From positions 1-36,837 of the forward strand of contig RZZX01000001.1 of NCBI GenBank assembly GCA_009929715.1: 36,837 nt of DNA, given 5' to 3'. The notes below the pieces were generated by a model, which saw only the letters and a program-made list of their open reading frames with translations, was not told the origin of the DNA and did no database searches. Within the stretch, counting starts at the first letter, position 1. Every line of letters starts with the position of its first letter. The position numbers were made by a program, and so were the translations under genes. This document shows positions 18,534-26,652 of this stretch, one piece after another. This DNA is from Bacteroidia bacterium. Its GTDB lineage: Bacteria > Bacteroidota > Bacteroidia > Bacteroidales > Bacteroidaceae.

Positions 18534-19766
18534 TTACATTTTTCGTCCTTTTCTCTTTTTCTTCTGCATCCGTCTTCGGAATTGCTCCTCTTCTGGGTCT
18601 GTACCATGATTCTCCATAGAGAAGAGGTCAAAAGCCCCGTCTAATAAACCATCGTCGTGAAAATACTCTTGCAAAGACTCTTCCTGTAAAGCAACGGCAT
18701 CCGCTGGAATATATTTGGATGGTGCCGGATTATTAAACCATTCTTCAAAAGCGTTTGCAGAGAATTCCTTGCCTAATCGGGAACCATTAAACACACAACT
18801 GTTATTGTGGTCAATAAAAGTTACTCCATAAATGCGTCTGCTATCATTATCCCGAAACAGAACATCAATACCTTGTTGGGAAAGTTCCTTTTCAAAGCTT
18901 TTTCTATCCGGATTATTACGTAAAGCACCACAGATGCGTTGCCGTGTCTGTTCCCTAAGTCGTTTATCTTTTAGCTCATTTTTAGAGTTTTCAAACTTTT
19001 CATTTATAGCATTGTAGCCAACTGATTTCCCAAAGAGTGATGATTTAAGTGGATTGCCGATCTTATTCCCTTTACCATTGGTGGCGAAATAGACAAGCCC
19101 GCAATATGTACGCCCACGAACTTCACCTTTGACCTCCTCTACATTCACATTGTAAAGTGAAAGAAGTGCCCGGTATTCATTGAAGCTTTGAAATCGGTAA
19201 CGGACTGCCAGTGGTTTTATCACATTGGCTATTTGTGTTTTGATATTTCCATTATCTGCATTTACCTTCTTAAAGTCAAATACTTGTGTCTGTCTCTTTT
19301 TCTCGGCTGTATGTAATCCATATTTATCTTCCAGTTCGCGGGTGATATTCTTACTCTTGTAAAAGTTGTTACTGTCATCTATCTTTTTTCCTGTTTCATC
19401 CACCCGAAGTGATACGATATGTATATGGTGTCTTTCTATATCCTCGTGTTTATAAGCCATGTAAGGCTGATTTCCGTATCCCATTTTCTGCATATATTCT
19501 TCTGCAATAGCAGTGAGCTGGCTGTCCGTAAGCACATCATCAGGATGCGGATTTAGTGAAATATGAAGAATCGGTTTTTCTGTCTTGATGTCTTTAGGCA
19601 GCTGTCGGTTAAAATCTTCCATACAGGAATGAATATCAAAACAGCCATCCTCCCGTTCCACCATTTTGTTGGAACAAAGTACCCGCCCCTCCCCCTCGTC
19701 AATCTTGTTCTGATTGTAAGCGAGTGCTCCGAACAATGAACTTCCTACACTGATTTTTGCAACCAT
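18534..19766 (-). CDS. mobB: Relaxase MobB (MOBP-type relaxase/mobilisation nuclease)
   Basis: This 410-aa protein is the DNA-nicking relaxase. The N-terminal domain has the features of Relaxase/Mobilisation nuclease family proteins: early Tyr17 in LAYNQNK (possible nucleophile), then PILHISLNPHPDD, then the metal-binding histidines in KHEDIERHHIHIVSLR (H107, H114, H116). The C-terminal third is basic and ends in a long Arg/Lys tail, suited to DNA contact. It would cut oriT, expected in the hairpin-rich region upstream of mobA (20189-20530), and pilot the strand. It overlaps the end of mobA by 22 bp, showing coupling, and is followed by mobC. Confidence 0.92.
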   Translation of the reverse strand: MVAKISVGSSLFGALAYNQNKIDEGEGRVLCSNKMVEREDGCFDIHSCMEDFNRQLPKDIKTEKPILHISLNPHPDDVLTDSQLTAIAEEYMQKMGYGNQPYMAYKHEDIERHHIHIVSLRVDETGKKIDDSNNFYKSKNITRELEDKYGLHTAEKKRQTQVFDFKKVNADNGNIKTQIANVIKPLAVRYRFQSFNEYRALLSLYNVNVEEVKGEVRGRTYCGLVYFATNGKGNKIGNPLKSSLFGKSVGYNAINEKFENSKNELKDKRLREQTRQRICGALRNNPDRKSFEKELSQQGIDVLFRDNDSRRIYGVTFIDHNNSCVFNGSRLGKEFSANAFEEWFNNPAPSKYIPADAVALQEESLQEYFHDDGLLDGAFDLFSMENHGTDPEEEQFRRRMQKKKRKGRKM

Positions 19767-20188
19767 TTTTTCTCAAATTCTTTGGTTAATTCTATAATCT
19801 TCTGATTTGTCTCCACCAGTTCTACTGTTAGTCTCTCCAATTTATAGAGAAAAGCCAGTGCCTTTTTCTCGCTAAAATTACTATGCAGTTCTTTCACCAC
19901 TTGATTATAATTGACGCCAACACTTCTAAACTGACCATACAAAGTGGTCAAACGAGTGTAGTAATCTACCGCATTTTTGTCGATTTTGATCACCTTGAAC
20001 TCTTCATTAAAGATGCGTGAAACAATAAAATGAGCCTTGATTTGCATCCCTGATTGCTCAAAAAGTGATAGAAACCGTGTATTTTCTACTGCATTGAGCC
20101 GTACAGTGTAGCGAAAAACAGCCGGGTCGCTTTTGGGGATTCTACCCCCTTTGTTCCTAAATGGAACCTTTTCTAATTCTTTTTTCAT
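19745..20188 (-). CDS. mobA: Mobilisation accessory protein MobA (relaxosome component)
   Basis: This 147-aa basic protein is the usual small partner of MobB in Bacteroidales conjugative transposons. It has an RHH-like N-terminal region with RYTVRLNAVENTRFLSLFEQ at about 26-45, and further on the VGVNYNQVVKELHSNF segment that resembles the conserved GxNxNQ region of MobC/MbeC-like relaxosome accessory proteins. It probably binds oriT and recruits or regulates the relaxase. It is the first gene of mobABC. The leader motif AACCACTAAAATCCAA (complement of 20194-20209) sits just before its ATG, and the hairpin-rich putative oriT lies upstream. Confidence 0.88.
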   Translation of the reverse strand: MKKELEKVPFRNKGGRIPKSDPAVFRYTVRLNAVENTRFLSLFEQSGMQIKAHFIVSRIFNEEFKVIKIDKNAVDYYTRLTTLYGQFRSVGVNYNQVVKELHSNFSEKKALAFLYKLERLTVELVETNQKIIELTKEFEKKWLQKSV

Positions 20189-20488
20189 TCTAATTGGATT
20201 TTAGTGGTTACAGGTTCTGCTCTTACGGAGCCATTCATCGAAACTTTCTTCTTAAGAACACCAACTTCGGCGGTGTTCTGCCCTCCGCTAAGGAGCAAGG
20301 GTTTTGAGATGCCGGAAGAATTCCGAGCGGCTCAGAACATACCTTGCTATTTGCTCAGCGCAAATAAAATCCGTCTTCGAGACGGATAGCGTTAGAAAAG
20401 TTGGAACGAATGAAAGCCTCTAGATACAGTAACCTGTCTCTAGGGCAAAGTTAGCAGGTATCAGAATGCTGTACTATAGCGTACTATG
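20189..20488. other. Probable oriT / mob control region
   Basis: This non-coding, locally GC-rich segment upstream of mobA holds several hairpins: AGAACACC 20255-20262 with GGTGTTCT 20272-20279; TATTTGC 20348-20354 with GCAAATA 20360-20366; and ATCCGTCT 20369-20376 with AGACGGAT 20380-20387 around loop TCG. GTACTAT is directly repeated at about 20471 and 20481. Location next to relaxase genes plus hairpins is the usual look of an oriT. The nic site itself could not be identified. Confidence 0.6.
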
Positions 20489-20528
20489 TGCCAGATGGAG
20501 CCAAATAGAGCCAAGTGAAGTCACCTTT
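20489..20528 (+). repeat. Iteron-like array B: 4 x 10 bp (AGCCAAATGG type)
   Basis: Units TGCCAGATGG, AGCCAAATAG, AGCCAAGTGA and AGTCACCTTT start at 20489, 20499, 20509 and 20519. The inner part is nearly identical to array A read in reverse complement (AGCCAAAT then G or A then GAGCCAAGTGAAG). It lies between the putative oriT and traA. Confidence 0.78.
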
Positions 20529-20812
20529 GAAAAGCTGTTTTATTTATCTATTTATTTGCAATGAAATTAGTTCGCAGGCAGACATAAAAGCTGGTTAGTT
20601 TGAGTACTGACAGACTTGTCTGTAGATAGTCTAATATTCAAGCCTATTAGTAGACTATCTAGCATTTTAGGTAGAAAGCTAATCATATAGTTAACAAGCT
20701 AACCAGTTAACAGACTAACAAATTCGATAATTTGATAATCGGCTGGCAGACATACAAATAAGATTTATTATAAGAAAACAAGTATTTAAACAAACAAGTA
20801 AAAATTAAAGCA
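20529..20812 (+). promoter_or_regulatory. traA upstream region with multiple inverted and direct repeats
   Basis: This non-coding leader of the tra operon contains: GGCAGACATA directly repeated at 20577-20586 and 20745-20754; CTGGTTAG 20591-20598 inverted as CTAACCAG 20699-20706; ACAGAC-TT-GTCTGT at 20610-20623; and TAGATAGTCT 20623-20632 inverted as AGACTATCTA 20652-20661. These look like operators or relaxosome/partition sites. No promoter with full Bacteroides consensus was recognised. Confidence 0.6.
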
Positions 20813-21574
20813 ATGAAAAAAGAACCTTTATTTGTAGCCTTTTCCACTCAGAAAGGTGGAGTTGGCAAAACCACCTTTACAGTACTTGCAGCCAGTTACC
20901 TTTATTACCTGAAAGGGTATAATGTTGCGGTTGTAGATTGTGATTTTCCACAATACAGCATTCAGAAGATGCGAAAACGTGATTTGGAACTGATAGAGTC
21001 TGATGAGACCTACCACCGTCTAGCTTTTGAACAGTTCTCAAAAATAGGAAAAAAGGCTTATCCCATTATCTGTGCCTCTCCGGATGGTGCCATTGATGTG
21101 GCAAATGATTTCCTGGATGAAGACAGGAATGAATATGATGTCGTATTCTTTGACTTGCCCGGAACTGTAAACAGCCAAGGGGTATTGGACTCACTTGCCC
21201 GCATGGATTATATTTTTACTCCTATCATATCCGATCGTCTGGTATTGGAAAGCGGATTGTCATTTGCAGTTTCTATGAACGAACTGCTAATTACCAATCC
21301 AGAGATCAATTTGAAAGGATTATATCTCTTCTGGAACATGGTGGACGGCAGGGAAAAAACAGACTTATATACGGTCTATGAACAGACGATCAATGAGTTT
21401 GGCTTGCCCCTTTTGAAAACCTTTATCCCGGACACCAAACGATATAGAAAAGAGTTGTCTGGAGAAGGCAAACCTGTATTCCGTTCCACCATGTTCCCGG
21501 TAAACAAAAAAATGGTCTGTGGCAGTAATCTGGAAGAATTACTGATTGAAATAACACGCATCATAAAATTATAA
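20813..21574 (+). CDS. traA: TraA, ParA/Soj-like ATPase of the tra operon
   Basis: This 253-aa protein is a ParA/MinD-type ATPase with deviant Walker A KGGVGKTTF at 14-22, VVDCDFPQ at about 41-48 and the FFDLPGT switch region. ParA-like TraA is the first gene of Bacteroidales conjugative transposon tra operons. A role in positioning or partition of the element or transfer machinery is likely from the family; no separate ParB gene is seen here. It begins the long plus-strand operon, divergent from mobA, across a region with several palindromes that could be its own operators, as ParA proteins often control their own promoter (inference). The next gene starts 4 bp after its stop. Confidence 0.9.
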   Translation: MKKEPLFVAFSTQKGGVGKTTFTVLAASYLYYLKGYNVAVVDCDFPQYSIQKMRKRDLELIESDETYHRLAFEQFSKIGKKAYPIICASPDGAIDVANDFLDEDRNEYDVVFFDLPGTVNSQGVLDSLARMDYIFTPIISDRLVLESGLSFAVSMNELLITNPEINLKGLYLFWNMVDGREKTDLYTVYEQTINEFGLPLLKTFIPDTKRYRKELSGEGKPVFRSTMFPVNKKMVCGSNLEELLIEITRIIKL

Positions 21575-21578
21575 ACAG

Positions 21579-22034
21579 ATGGCAAAACAAAGAAACGGTC
21601 CAGTCATAGATGAAGAGTTTATGAAAGAAATGATTTCGCAAGGGATACCTATAAAACGTAATCAAGCGTCAACAGAAAATGTGATAAAAGAACCTGTTTT
21701 AGAGAAAAAAGAGGAAAAGCCATCAGTATCAACAGAAACAAAGAAAGAGGATAAAATGCAAAATTTTGATTCCCGACCACGTGAGTCAAAACGAAAACGA
21801 GACACGGAAGGCTCATACATTGATACCTATTTCGACAAAGTGGACTTTTCAAATAGACAACTTACCACTATTACAAGAGAGACCCATATAAAGCTAACAC
21901 ATATAGTAAAAATTATAGGTGGTAAAAACGGAACGATAGGTAGTTACATTGAAAATATCATAAGAAAACATTTTGAAACTTACAAAGATGAGATAAACAC
22001 TCTTTGTGAGCAGAATCTTAAAAAACCATTGTAA
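21579..22034 (+). CDS. traB: TraB, DUF3408-type tra operon protein
   Basis: This 151-aa protein has a charged, low-complexity N-terminus (about 1-80, rich in Lys and Glu) and a C-terminal domain at about 85-151 (DFSNRQLTTITRETHIKLTHIV, then GGKNGTIGSYIENIIRKHFE) recognised as DUF3408. The C-terminal part looks like a ribbon-helix-helix-type DNA-binding fold, so it may be the DNA-binding partner of the ParA-like TraA next to it (inference). It sits between traA and the next membrane protein gene, whose ATG overlaps its stop region, in tight operon spacing. Confidence 0.85.
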   Translation: MAKQRNGPVIDEEFMKEMISQGIPIKRNQASTENVIKEPVLEKKEEKPSVSTETKKEDKMQNFDSRPRESKRKRDTEGSYIDTYFDKVDFSNRQLTTITRETHIKLTHIVKIIGGKNGTIGSYIENIIRKHFETYKDEINTLCEQNLKKPL

Positions 22035-22717
22035 TGACTGTTGCAATATTGATAGCTGTAATTCTTTACCAATCCTGGATAATTTACTGGCTCGGTAAAG
22101 GTCATATGTGGGGATGTAAAAAAGATACAAAGCAACAAGTGTATGGATTATCTCCTAAAAAAGAAAAGCAGTGCTCTATAATGGGTAAGACAAAGACTGT
22201 ATTTAGCCAGATAAAGCCAAATGGAGCCAAACAAAGCCACAATGAAGAGACTAAGGATAAGGTTCATATATTTGCTTCGGAAAGGGAAAATAACTATCCT
22301 AAAAAGGTTTCCGAAGATGAATTTGAAGAGGTTTTCACTAATACTCCAATGGAGATCGATGTAGAAGCTGAGTATGAGAAAGAAGAAGTCATATCTGATG
22401 AAGAAGATATTGTTTGTTCAATGAATGGTAAAAATTTACCGATTGCGCAAGGAGTCTATTTTGATGACATGAACCATCTTTCAAAAGTGATGAAAGATAA
22501 GAATGAGATTCCACAAGAGGTTGAAAAGGCTGTAGAAACAGCAAAAAAAATGGCAAGCACCGAGCTGTTTGAAAAAATGGTGGTTTCCATATCAACTGGA
22601 GCACCATCAAGAGTGGAAGCAGCTCTTGCCAAGAATGGCCTAATAGTTAGAAAGGCTGAGAAAAAGTTTGTGATGCCGGAAAAGTATGAGGATTTTAATA
22701 TTAATAATATTCTATAA
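22034..22717 (+). CDS. TraC/TraD-like tra operon protein, N-terminal membrane anchor
   Basis: This 227-aa protein starts with a hydrophobic segment (VAILIAVILYQSWIIYWLG, about 3-21), followed by a long acidic, probably disordered part and a conserved-looking C-terminal domain at about 135-227 (YFDDMNHLSKVMKDKNEIPQ, then MPEKYEDFNINNIL). Position between traB and traE makes it TraC or TraD of the CTnDOT scheme; I cannot decide which. Function in the mating apparatus is unknown. Its start overlaps the traB stop by 1 bp. Oddly, its coding sequence at 22205-22244 carries the third copy of the 10-bp-period AGCC array, encoding part of the disordered linker. Confidence 0.75.
   Translation: MTVAILIAVILYQSWIIYWLGKGHMWGCKKDTKQQVYGLSPKKEKQCSIMGKTKTVFSQIKPNGAKQSHNEETKDKVHIFASERENNYPKKVSEDEFEEVFTNTPMEIDVEAEYEKEEVISDEEDIVCSMNGKNLPIAQGVYFDDMNHLSKVMKDKNEIPQEVEKAVETAKKMASTELFEKMVVSISTGAPSRVEAALAKNGLIVRKAEKKFVMPEKYEDFNINNIL
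22205..22244 (+). repeat. Iteron-like array C: 4 x 10 bp inside a tra gene
   Basis: Units AGCCAGATAA, AGCCAAATGG, AGCCAAACAA and AGCCACAATG start at 22205, 22215, 22225 and 22235. The second unit plus the next AGCCAA (16 bp) is identical to part of array A. Ten is not a multiple of three, so the period is not caused by a repeated peptide. Confidence 0.78.
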
Positions 22718-22858
22718 TGGATCAAAGTGAAATAACAATGAGACAAAAAGAGTAAAGATGAAAGAAATGTCACCATTAAAATCCAATCATTTAAAGTAAA
22801 ACTGTATTAACCGTCGTGATAGTTACCCAACTCTCACGGCACAAATTAAGAATCGTTT
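22718..22858 (+). promoter_or_regulatory. traE leader with hairpin and variant leader motif
   Basis: A 141-bp gap before traE holds ACCATTAAAATCCAA (22772-22786), a variant of the leader motif seen before mobA and traN. It also holds an imperfect hairpin, CGTGATAGTT (22815-22824) with AACTCTCACG (22829-22838), one mismatch, loop ACCC, ending 20 bp before the traE ATG. It could be a processing or translational control site; there is no T run, so it is not a typical terminator. Confidence 0.5.
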
Positions 22859-23158
22859 ATGACTAAAAAACAATTGTTTCTATCAGCAGCAATCTTGCTT
22901 ATTGCATCTTCTACCTCTGCACAGGGCAATGGTATGGCGGGTATCACTGAAGCCACTAATATGGTAACTTCTTATTTTGATCCCGCAACCAAATTAATCT
23001 ATGCCATCGGAGCTGTTGTCGGTTTGATTGGTGGTGTGAAAGTATATGGCAAATTTTCCAGTGGTGACCCCGACACAAGCAAAACAGCGGCAAGCTGGTT
23101 TGGGGCTTGTATCTTCCTGATTGTAGCAGCCACTATCCTCCGTTCATTTTTCCTATAA
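22859..23158 (+). CDS. traE: TraE, DUF4134 (VirB2-like pilin/channel protein)
   Basis: This 99-aa protein has an N-terminal signal-like segment ending in STSAQ (about 1-21), followed by two hydrophobic segments (about 45-65 and 80-99) linked by a short polar loop (SSGDPDTSK). This is the DUF4134/TraE layout, the VirB2-like small membrane protein of Bacteroidales conjugative transposons. It would form the pilus or channel core. It is preceded by a 141-bp leader with a hairpin and followed 8 bp later by traF. Confidence 0.9.
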   Translation: MTKKQLFLSAAILLIASSTSAQGNGMAGITEATNMVTSYFDPATKLIYAIGAVVGLIGGVKVYGKFSSGDPDTSKTAASWFGACIFLIVAATILRSFFL

Positions 23159-23166
23159 ACAAAATT

Positions 23167-23493
23167 ATGGCAGAATATTCTATCAATAAAGGGATTGGAC
23201 GATCAGTTGAATTCAAAGGTTTGAAAAGTCAGTATCTTTTCATCTTTGCCGGCGGACTACTCGGTCTCTTCATTCTCTTTGTAATAATGTTTATGACTGG
23301 TATAAACCAATGGATCTGTATAGGTTTTGGAGTAACTGCCGCATCTTTATTAATGTGGCAGACCTTCGCATTGAATGCCAAATATGGTGAACATGGACTA
23401 ATGAAACTGTCCGCAACCAAAAGCCATCCCCGGTTTATTATCAATCGCAAGCGTATCAACGGGTTATTTAAAAACAAAAGGAAGAAAAAATGA
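23167..23493 (+). CDS. traF: TraF, DUF4133 (VirB3-like)
   Basis: This 108-aa protein starts MAEYSINKGIGRSVEFKG, which fits the family; the frame is open upstream to 23107 but that part overlaps traE, so the ATG at 23167 is chosen. Two close hydrophobic segments (about 23-45 and 48-68) match the VirB3-like hairpin membrane protein DUF4133, and a very basic C-terminus follows. It would sit in the inner membrane beside the VirB4-type ATPase TraG, whose ATG overlaps the traF stop by 4 bp, so translation is coupled. Confidence 0.9.
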   Translation: MAEYSINKGIGRSVEFKGLKSQYLFIFAGGLLGLFILFVIMFMTGINQWICIGFGVTAASLLMWQTFALNAKYGEHGLMKLSATKSHPRFIINRKRINGLFKNKRKKK

Positions 23494-25988
23494 GAAATAT
23501 TTTAAAAGCGACCACTTTGGAAAACAAGTTTCCACTACTTGCTGTGGAACAAGACTGTATCCTTAGTAAGGATGCCGACATTACGGTAGGTTTCAAAGTA
23601 GAGCTTCCAGAGCTTTTTACGGTAACAAGTACAGAGTACGAAGCTATCCATTCAGCCTGGGTGAAAGCGGTCAAAGTATTGCCGGATTATTCCATTGTAC
23701 ATAAACAGGACTGGTTTATCCGTGAAAACTACGAGCCGAAGATTCAAGGGGAGAATATGAGCTTTTTGAGCCGTTCGTTTGAAAGACACTTCAATGAACG
23801 TCCCTATCTGAATCACACTTGCTATCTATTCCTTACTAAAACGACTAAGGAACGTAGCCGCACACAAAGCAATTTCAATACCCTTTGCCGTGGCTTTATC
23901 ATTCCCAAAGAGATTAAGGATAAGGAAGCGGTCGGTAAGTTTCTGGAGGCAGTTGGACAGTTTGAGCGTATTGTAAACGATAGTGGTTTCATCAAAGTGG
24001 CACGATTGACCACCGACGAGATTGTCGGGACAAAGGAAAATGCCGGTTTGGTTGAAAAGTATTTTTCCCTCTCTCAGGAAAATACCACTACGCTGAAAGA
24101 TATGGCAATGGGAGCCGATGAAATGAAAATAGGTGATAATATCCTTTGTCTGCACACCCTTTCTGATGTGGATGATTTACCGGGTAGAACAGCTACTGAT
24201 ATGCGTTATGAGAAATTATCCACTGATAGAAGTGACTGCCGTTTGTCATTTGCTTCGCCTGTAGGACTGATGCTATCTTGTAACCATATCTATAATCAAT
24301 ATCTTTTCATAGATAACAGTGCTGATAATCTGAACAAGTTTGAAAAGGCTGCAAGAAATATGCACTCTCTTTCGAAATACAGTCGAAGTAACCAAATTAA
24401 TAAGGAGTGGATTGAACAATATCTCAATGAATCGCACTCTTTCGGCTTAACTTCCATCCGTTGCCATTGCAATGTAATGGCATGGAGTGATAACCGGGAG
24501 GAATTGAAACACATAAAAAATGATGTGGGCAGTCAGCTGGCATTGATGGAATGTAAGCCAAGACACAATACAGTGGATACCCCGACTCTTTATTGGGCAG
24601 GTATTCCGGGTAATGAAGCTGATTTCCCCAGTGAAGAAAGTTTCTATACATTCATAGAACAGGCTCTTTGTTTCTTCACAGAAGAGACTAATTATAAAAG
24701 TTCCGTTTCACCTTTCGGTATTAAGATGGTAGATAGATTGACTGGAAAGCCACTGCACATAGATATTTCGGATTTACCGATGAAAAAAGGTATCATTACC
24801 AACCGAAACAAGTTTATACTAGGTCCTTCGGGCAGTGGAAAGTCTTTTTTCACAAACCACATGGTGCGACAGTATCACGAACAGGGTTCACACGTGTTGC
24901 TGGTGGATACTGGTAACAGTTATCTGGGATTGTGTGAGATGATAAACCGAAAGACCAAAGGTGAAGACGGAGTCTATTTTACATATACAGAACAAAATCC
25001 GATAGCCTTCAATCCTTTCTATACAGATGATAGTGTGTATGATATTGAAAAGAGAGAAAGTATAAAGACACTTATTCTGACTTTGTGGAAACGGGATAAT
25101 GAGGCACCCACACGGGCGGAAGAGGTAGCACTTTCCAATGCCGTATCGCTCTATATTGAGAAGATAAAAGCGAAAGAGGTGGAACCGGGTTTCAATACTT
25201 TCTATGAATATGTAAAGACTGAATATAAGAAAGTATTGGATGAAAAGAACGTGAGGGAAAAGGACTTTGACCATGCCAATTTTCTGAATGTGCTTGAACC
25301 ATATTACAGAGGTGGTGAATATGATTATCTGCTTAACTCAGACAAACAGATGGATTTGCTCAACAAGCGATTTATTGTGTTTGAGCTCGATAATATAAAA
25401 GATCATCCCATCCTGTTTCCAATTGTAACCATCATCATTATGGAGGTTTTTATCAACAAGATGCGCCGACTGAAAGGTCTCCGTAAGTTAATCCTGATTG
25501 AAGAGGCCTGGAAGGCAATCGCCAAGGAAGGGATGGCCGAGTATATCAAATATCTGTTTAAGACGGTCCGTAAATTTTTCGGTGAAGCCATTATCGTGAC
25601 TCAAGAGGTGGATGATATAATCGCTTCACCGATTGTAAAAGAATCAATCATAAACAATTCCGATTGCAAAATTCTACTTGACCAGCGAAAGTATATGAAC
25701 AAGTTCGACTCCATTCAAGCATTGCTTGGTTTAACAGAAAAGGAACGAGGACAGATTCTTTCCATCAATATGGCGAACAATCCATCAAGACTTTACAAAG
25801 AGGTCTGGATCGGACTGGGTGGTACACAATCAGCTGTTTATGCCACAGAAGTATCTCTGGAAGAATACTATACCTATACCACGGAAGAGTCGGAAAAACT
25901 AGAATTGTTCCGACTGTCTGAAAAGCTGGACGGTAATATTGAGCTTGCTATCAAACAGCTTGCAGATAGCAAACGAACCGGTCAATAA
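23490..25988 (+). CDS. traG: TraG, VirB4-like conjugation ATPase
   Basis: This 832-aa protein is the main ATPase of the transfer channel. Walker A is GPSGSGKS at about 445-452, Walker B LILIEEAW at about 667-674, and the usual VTQEVDDI segment follows. The N-terminal half matches the VirB4 N-domain. Length is normal for TraG of Bacteroidales elements. It is coupled to traF by a 4-bp overlap. In CTnDOT-type operons traH and traI follow; here a hairpin and a fimbrial operon come next, with no recognisable traH. Confidence 0.93.
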   Translation: MRNILKATTLENKFPLLAVEQDCILSKDADITVGFKVELPELFTVTSTEYEAIHSAWVKAVKVLPDYSIVHKQDWFIRENYEPKIQGENMSFLSRSFERHFNERPYLNHTCYLFLTKTTKERSRTQSNFNTLCRGFIIPKEIKDKEAVGKFLEAVGQFERIVNDSGFIKVARLTTDEIVGTKENAGLVEKYFSLSQENTTTLKDMAMGADEMKIGDNILCLHTLSDVDDLPGRTATDMRYEKLSTDRSDCRLSFASPVGLMLSCNHIYNQYLFIDNSADNLNKFEKAARNMHSLSKYSRSNQINKEWIEQYLNESHSFGLTSIRCHCNVMAWSDNREELKHIKNDVGSQLALMECKPRHNTVDTPTLYWAGIPGNEADFPSEESFYTFIEQALCFFTEETNYKSSVSPFGIKMVDRLTGKPLHIDISDLPMKKGIITNRNKFILGPSGSGKSFFTNHMVRQYHEQGSHVLLVDTGNSYLGLCEMINRKTKGEDGVYFTYTEQNPIAFNPFYTDDSVYDIEKRESIKTLILTLWKRDNEAPTRAEEVALSNAVSLYIEKIKAKEVEPGFNTFYEYVKTEYKKVLDEKNVREKDFDHANFLNVLEPYYRGGEYDYLLNSDKQMDLLNKRFIVFELDNIKDHPILFPIVTIIIMEVFINKMRRLKGLRKLILIEEAWKAIAKEGMAEYIKYLFKTVRKFFGEAIIVTQEVDDIIASPIVKESIINNSDCKILLDQRKYMNKFDSIQALLGLTEKERGQILSINMANNPSRLYKEVWIGLGGTQSAVYATEVSLEEYYTYTTEESEKLELFRLSEKLDGNIELAIKQLADSKRTGQ

Positions 25989-26028
25989 TAACCCTTTTTC
26001 TTTTCATTCATACAATTATTTATGCTTG

Positions 26029-26078
26029 GCGGGGAGTCGGAAAAGACTTCCGCTTTCCCCGCTTTTGCTCTTTTTTAA
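26029..26078 (+). terminator. Terminator between traG and the fimbrial operon
   Basis: GCGGGGA (26029-26035) pairs with TCCCCGC (26056-26062), and an inner stem CGGAA (26038-26042) pairs with TTCCG (26048-26052). TTTTGCTCTTTTTT follows directly. This is a strong intrinsic-terminator shape 40 bp after the traG stop, so it would reduce readthrough from traG. Confidence 0.82.
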
Positions 26079-26088
26079 ACAGATCATC

Positions 26089-26640
26089 ATGAGAAAACAA
26101 CAGTTCTTTTTAACTCCTTTCTTATTCTTTGCATTCTTTCTACTTCCAGAGAATCCGGCAAATGCCCAGTTCTATTCAGTAAAAACCAATCTACTGGGAT
26201 GGGCGACCACCAATATGAATGTAGAAGCCGGCATGACCCTAAACCGCAAGCTGTCCCTGCACCTGCCGATTACCTACAATCCCTTTGTCTTTAAGAACAA
26301 TAAAAGAATGCAGAACCTGACTGTTCAGCCGGGAGTGCGCTACTGGTTTCTGGAATCCTATGTTCATGGATTTATTGGAGTCAACGGCATCGCTTCCACC
26401 TATCACCTGAGTGATAAGAAGTATCGCTATGAAGGAGATGCTTATGGCTTAGGTCTTAGTTACGGTTATGCCAAACTACTCTCTCCAAGATGGAACATGG
26501 AGTTGGAAACCGGATGGGGATTGGTCTGGGCCGACTATACGAAGTACGCCTGCAAGGAGTGTGGAAAAAAGCTTGGTCAGGAAACCCGCTGGTATCTTAT
26601 ACCAACTAAGGCTTCTTTATCTATTGTCTATCTCTTTTAA
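26089..26640 (+). CDS. DUF3575 outer-membrane beta-barrel-like protein (fimbrial operon)
   Basis: This 183-aa protein has a signal peptide (about 1-26, ending NPANAQ) followed by alternating strands (YSVKTNLLGWATTNMNVEAG at the start, IVYLF at the end with a terminal Phe), typical of a small outer-membrane barrel. It matches DUF3575, which recurs as the first gene of fimbrillin loci in gut Bacteroidales. The frame is open upstream into traG, but the ATG at 26089 gives a clean signal peptide. The role is probably assembly or anchoring of the fimbriae (inference from constant neighbours). The next gene follows after 12 bp. Confidence 0.85.
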   Translation: MRKQQFFLTPFLFFAFFLLPENPANAQFYSVKTNLLGWATTNMNVEAGMTLNRKLSLHLPITYNPFVFKNNKRMQNLTVQPGVRYWFLESYVHGFIGVNGIASTYHLSDKKYRYEGDAYGLGLSYGYAKLLSPRWNMELETGWGLVWADYTKYACKECGKKLGQETRWYLIPTKASLSIVYLF

Positions 26641-26652
26641 TCCGGAAAAATC

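Noticed and set aside
20204..20389. 61-aa plus-strand frame in the mob/tra intergenic region
   Set aside because: It covers the hairpins of the putative oriT, has atypical composition and no homologous features; better explained as non-coding.
23107..23166. Upstream start for traF
   Set aside because: It would overlap traE by 52 bp with non-family residues; MAEYSINKG at 23167 is the usual start.
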